The position numbers were made by a program, and so were the translations under genes. Shown here piece after piece: positions 5,718-7,733 of a stretch of DNA of 7,733 nucleotides (position 1 is its first letter; every line of letters starts with the position of its first letter). Source of the DNA: an uncultured beta proteobacterium. GTDB taxonomy: Bacteria > Pseudomonadota > Gammaproteobacteria > Burkholderiales > Rhodocyclaceae. The stretch is taken from assembly GCA_903930395.1 (NCBI GenBank), contig CAIYYE010000473.1:1-7733 (forward strand), written 5' to 3'. The notes beneath the pieces were generated by a model. The model searched no databases. It was not told where the DNA came from and saw only the letters and a program-made list of their open reading frames with translations.

Positions 5718-5785
5718 TAGCCCAAACGGGCTATAGAGCAAGTGGTGAGGGAGGCCTATGATCAAACCAAGATAGCCCGGCTATC
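5718..5785 (+). promoter_or_regulatory. Paired palindromes with alternative pairing, leader of the PEP-CTERM gene
   Basis: TAGCCC-AAAC-GGGCTA (5718-5733) and GATAGCC-C-GGCTATC (5771-5785) are two palindromes sharing the same arms. GGGCTAT at 5728-5734 is also a perfect complement of ATAGCCC at 5772-5778, so a third stem excludes both local ones. The first palindrome starts 16 nt after the creA stop. The pair could be a repeated regulator site, a weak creA terminator (no T-tract) or a switchable RNA leader. I could not match it to a known riboswitch class. Confidence 0.4.
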
Positions 5786-5854
5786 CGGTTGTCCAGCGTC
5801 AGTAGCAATATTTCGCGGACCCGACATGATCGTGAATGGCAGAGAGGTCTCCCC

Positions 5855-6526
5855 ATGAATCCCGACAAAAATTTCCCCCGGCGCACGTTGACGGGCCTGC
5901 TCGCCGCCCTGTCGCTGCTGGGCGTTCCGATGGCTGATGCGCTGGCTGCATCGCTTACCTATAACCTCAACCAGTCCAACGTCGAAAGCAGTTACGCCGA
6001 TGGCGTAACTTATCTGCAGGTCGAGATCACCAGCACTTCAGCCGGCACGGCAAATTTCAATGTGACACCCGTCTATGCCTTTGCCACGGACAGCAACTAT
6101 GGTTTGCAGTCGTTCGCATTCAACTACAGCGGAAGTGCCAGCAGCCTGACCTTCAGCAACCTGGCCGACGGCTGGAGCGTTGACGGCCCTCCTGCCAGCG
6201 CACTGGATGGTTTCGGCAAATTTGAATACATCGTCGAAGGCAATGGCAACAACCGCCAAGCACCGCTGACCTTCACCGTTTCCGGCCTGGGTGGCGACAC
6301 GACAGCCCAAACGCTGAATTACTTCAGTGAACTTTCTAGCGGCAACTCGGGTCAGGGCAACCAGTTTTTCGCCGCCCATCTGGCCGGTTTTTCAGATCTC
6401 TCAGTCGGTAGCGGCGATTTTGCCGGCAGTACGCTTGCCCCTGTCCCGGAACCCGAGACCTACGCCATGCTGCTTGCCGGCCTGGGCTTGATGGGTGCGC
6501 TGGCGCGGCGTCGCCGCATCGCCTGA
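5855..6526 (+). CDS. PEP-CTERM sorting domain protein, exported surface or matrix protein
   Basis: This 223-aa protein carries a signal peptide (basic MNPDKNFPRR, then the hydrophobic TLTGLLAALSLLGVPMADALA, cleavage near residues 31-33). It ends with a textbook PEP-CTERM tail: VPEP at 197-200, a hydrophobic helix (YAMLLAGLGLMGAL) and RRRR just before the C-terminus. In this system an exosortase (EpsH/XrtA) cuts near the PEP motif, usually in bacteria that make exopolysaccharide. No exosortase is in this window. The mature part is rich in Ser, Thr, Asn and Gly with alternating patterns, suggesting beta structure, and has no cysteine that I see. Its ligand or role is unknown. ATG 5855 is chosen because of the GAGAGG at 5842-5847 and because the signal peptide starts correctly; the frame's earlier start at 5789 lacks support. 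It is closed by the terminator at 6545-6572. Confidence 0.93.
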   Translation: MNPDKNFPRRTLTGLLAALSLLGVPMADALAASLTYNLNQSNVESSYADGVTYLQVEITSTSAGTANFNVTPVYAFATDSNYGLQSFAFNYSGSASSLTFSNLADGWSVDGPPASALDGFGKFEYIVEGNGNNRQAPLTFTVSGLGGDTTAQTLNYFSELSSGNSGQGNQFFAAHLAGFSDLSVGSGDFAGSTLAPVPEPETYAMLLAGLGLMGALARRRRIA

Positions 6527-6544
6527 AACACCTGCTTCGCCAAT

Positions 6545-6572
6545 AAAGGGCTGACTTCGGTTGGCCCTTTTT
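6545..6572 (+). terminator. Intrinsic terminator with UUCG tetraloop, shared by convergent genes
   Basis: AAAGGGC (6545-6551) pairs with GCCCTTT (6564-6570). The inside continues through two wobble pairs and A-T and C-G pairs to a C(UUCG)G tetraloop at 6555-6560. A run of five T (6568-6572) follows. It lies 19 nt after the PEP-CTERM gene and 5 nt beyond the btaB stop, so it may serve both directions, although the T-tract is weaker on the minus strand. Confidence 0.88.
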
Positions 6573-6576
6573 GCAT

Positions 6577-7299
6577 TCACCTTTCAGGTAGCCGCGCTTG
6601 CCGTTCGCCGACAAAAAGGTAGTACGGCGCCCGCAAGCCCGGCAAATACGGCACGGAAGCACGCTGTTCAGCACATGAGCGCTCGGTAAACATCTGCCTC
6701 AGCATCGGCAGGTGTTTGGCCGACAGGTGAACGCCGTCGTGCCCGAACCACTGGCGCCAGAGTGCGTTGCCGATGCGGCTGCCATCCTCTGGCAAATGGA
6801 AATCGACGATACCGATACGGCCGCCCGGCGCCAGCATGGCCTGGGTATTGGCGATGACGCGCGACCAGTCGGGAATCATCGTCAGCGCATACGACATGAA
6901 GACGCAATCGACCGCTTGTTCGGGCTGCCAGGTCGTGGCATCGGCCTCGATGACCCGGACATGATCATGACCGGCGGCGCGTTGGCGGGCGACTTCAAGC
7001 AGTGCCGGGCACAGATCGACCATGTCGAAACTGGCCAACTGCGCGGCGCGTTCGCCGATCCGCGCCAGGCTGCTGCCGGTGCCACAGCCGAGTTCAACGA
7101 CGCGGTCGCCCGGCTGCAGGTCGAGTCTTTCAATCAGTTCCTGCCGGCCGTGCAGCAGGCGGGCACGGAAGGCGTCGTAACGATCCGCCTGCGGCGCATA
7201 AAAGGCCTGCAGCCGCTCGGCATGACCACCCGATTTCGGTTGCCCGCGCAGCAGGCGCCACAGGATGCGGGCATCCGCTGCCAGATCAGGGGCGAGCAT
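6577..7299 (-). CDS. btaB: SAM-dependent methyltransferase, BtaB-like (betaine lipid synthesis)
   Basis: BtaB trimethylates the amino group of diacylglyceryl-homoserine, made by BtaA, with S-adenosylmethionine, giving the phosphorus-free membrane lipid DGTS. The 240-aa product has a class I methyltransferase fold: motif I VVELGCGTG (67-75), the acidic residue D95 in SFDMVDLCPALL that should bind the SAM ribose, an EADATTW segment, and VDCVFMSYALTMIPDW followed by LAPGGRIGIVDFH. The N-terminal AFYAPQADRYDAFR is typical of the YjhP/UbiE-like group. The specific BtaB call rests on its coupling to btaA: the ATG at 7297-7299 overlaps the btaA end by 14 nt. It probably works at the inner membrane face. 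No Pho box can be seen because the promoter lies outside the window. By itself it could be any small-molecule methyltransferase; context makes BtaB likely. Confidence 0.85.
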   Translation of the reverse strand: MLAPDLAADARILWRLLRGQPKSGGHAERLQAFYAPQADRYDAFRARLLHGRQELIERLDLQPGDRVVELGCGTGSSLARIGERAAQLASFDMVDLCPALLEVARQRAAGHDHVRVIEADATTWQPEQAVDCVFMSYALTMIPDWSRVIANTQAMLAPGGRIGIVDFHLPEDGSRIGNALWRQWFGHDGVHLSAKHLPMLRQMFTERSCAEQRASVPYLPGLRAPYYLFVGERQARLPER

Positions 7300-7733
7300 T
7301 GTCCGCCATCCGGGCAATGACGAAGCCGGCATAGGTATGGACACGATCGTCGCCTTGCAGGCGGGCGGCGAGTTCAGTCTCGAAATCCAGCATCTCGGCC
7401 AGCCCCTTGTGCTGAGGCCCGGCCTTGATCCAGTCGAGGAAGGGCGGATGGGCGTGAGCGCTGCGCAACAGCAGGCGGGCCGACGGCGCAGCACGTTCGA
7501 AGATGGCATTCCACTCCTCGATCAGCGCTGCCGGGTAGTAGCAGCTCATCCAGTCCATGTGGTCGAGCAGCACGAAGCGGGTGATCGGCTCGCTGCCGGC
7601 CTGCAGGAATTCGGTGACCGTACAGGTATGCGGCACGATGCAATCGACCAGGCCGGCCTTGAGCGCATTGAAGTTGTCTTCCTTGAGGTAGGAAGGACAG
7701 CAGTCGCGGGTGTAGCTGCCGGTCAGATAGACG
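7286..7733 (-). CDS. btaA: BtaA-like diacylglycerol 3-amino-3-carboxypropyl transferase (DUF3419), 3' part only
   Basis: The frame is open from the right edge (first full codon at 7732) to the TGA at 7286-7288 and gives about 148 C-terminal residues. BtaA transfers the 3-amino-3-carboxypropyl group of SAM to diacylglycerol, the first step to betaine lipids. Recognisable BtaA/DUF3419 segments are DCCPSYLKEDNF near the window edge, VTEFLQAG, the RFVLLDHMDWM signature, LIEEWNAIFERAAPSARLLLRSA and FLDWI. The upstream two thirds and the start lie outside the window. A start at 7636 is not real, since similarity continues upstream of it. It overlaps btaB by 14 nt, so the two are translationally coupled. 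The order btaA-btaB matches the arrangement in alphaproteobacteria such as Rhodobacter and Sinorhizobium. Confidence 0.9.
   Translation of the reverse strand, partial: VYLTGSYTRDCCPSYLKEDNFNALKAGLVDCIVPHTCTVTEFLQAGSEPITRFVLLDHMDWMSCYYPAALIEEWNAIFERAAPSARLLLRSAHAHPPFLDWIKAGPQHKGLAEMLDFETELAARLQGDDRVHTYAGFVIARMADNARP

Noticed and set aside
5702..5854. Sigma-54 promoter ahead of the PEP-CTERM gene
   Set aside because: I checked the GG dinucleotides in this gap and found none followed by GC after 10 bp.
1..7733. Insertion sequences, CRISPR arrays, tRNA or rRNA genes
   Set aside because: No transposase-like protein, regularly spaced repeats or recognisable RNA gene sequence was found on either strand.

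Overview
The window looks like chromosomal DNA of a GC-rich betaproteobacterium, probably of the Rhodocyclales (Dechloromonas/Azonexus/Zoogloea type). This is inferred from the gene mix: a PhaB very close in sequence to that of Cupriavidus, a PEP-CTERM exosortase substrate, a type IV pilin-like tail, a DnaQ/GIY-YIG fusion protein and a CreA homologue. No mobile element, tRNA, rRNA or CRISPR array was seen.

Layout from left to right. (1) The 3' end of a probable type IV pilin-like gene (+) converges on a DUF4202 gene (-). (2) phaB (-), the acetoacetyl-CoA reductase of polyhydroxyalkanoate synthesis, lies upstream of DUF4202. A strong intrinsic terminator sits between them. (3) A tight three-gene operon on the minus strand encodes a GlpE-like single-domain rhodanese, an unrecognised 122-aa protein and a beta-class-like glutathione S-transferase. 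Both junctions are ATGA overlaps. Upstream of the rhodanese is a -24/-12 (sigma-54) promoter match, TGGC-N7-TTGC, and about 85 bp above its predicted start point is a perfect TGT-N10-ACA site of the NifA type. The operon is therefore probably part of a nitrogen-fixation regulon, although no core nif gene is in the window. (4) An unrecognised 111-aa gene (-) has its own TGGC-N7-TTGC match at almost the same distance from its start codon. (5) Divergent from it on the plus strand is a DEDDh exonuclease/GIY-YIG nuclease fusion, whose stop codon overlaps the start of creA (ATGA). (6) A short leader with repeated, mutually exclusive palindromes precedes a PEP-CTERM surface protein gene (+). (7) A UUCG-capped terminator separates that gene from the convergent btaBA genes (-) for betaine-lipid (DGTS) synthesis. 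btaA runs off the right edge.

As a whole the window suggests an organism that stores PHA, probably fixes nitrogen, decorates its surface or exopolysaccharide with PEP-CTERM proteins, and can make phosphorus-free betaine lipids. The most interesting part is the putative NifA/sigma-54-controlled block at about 1.9-3.8 kb, which contains two uncharacterised small proteins together with a sulfurtransferase and a GST. All assignments come from reading the sequence and from memory of the families; no database search was run.
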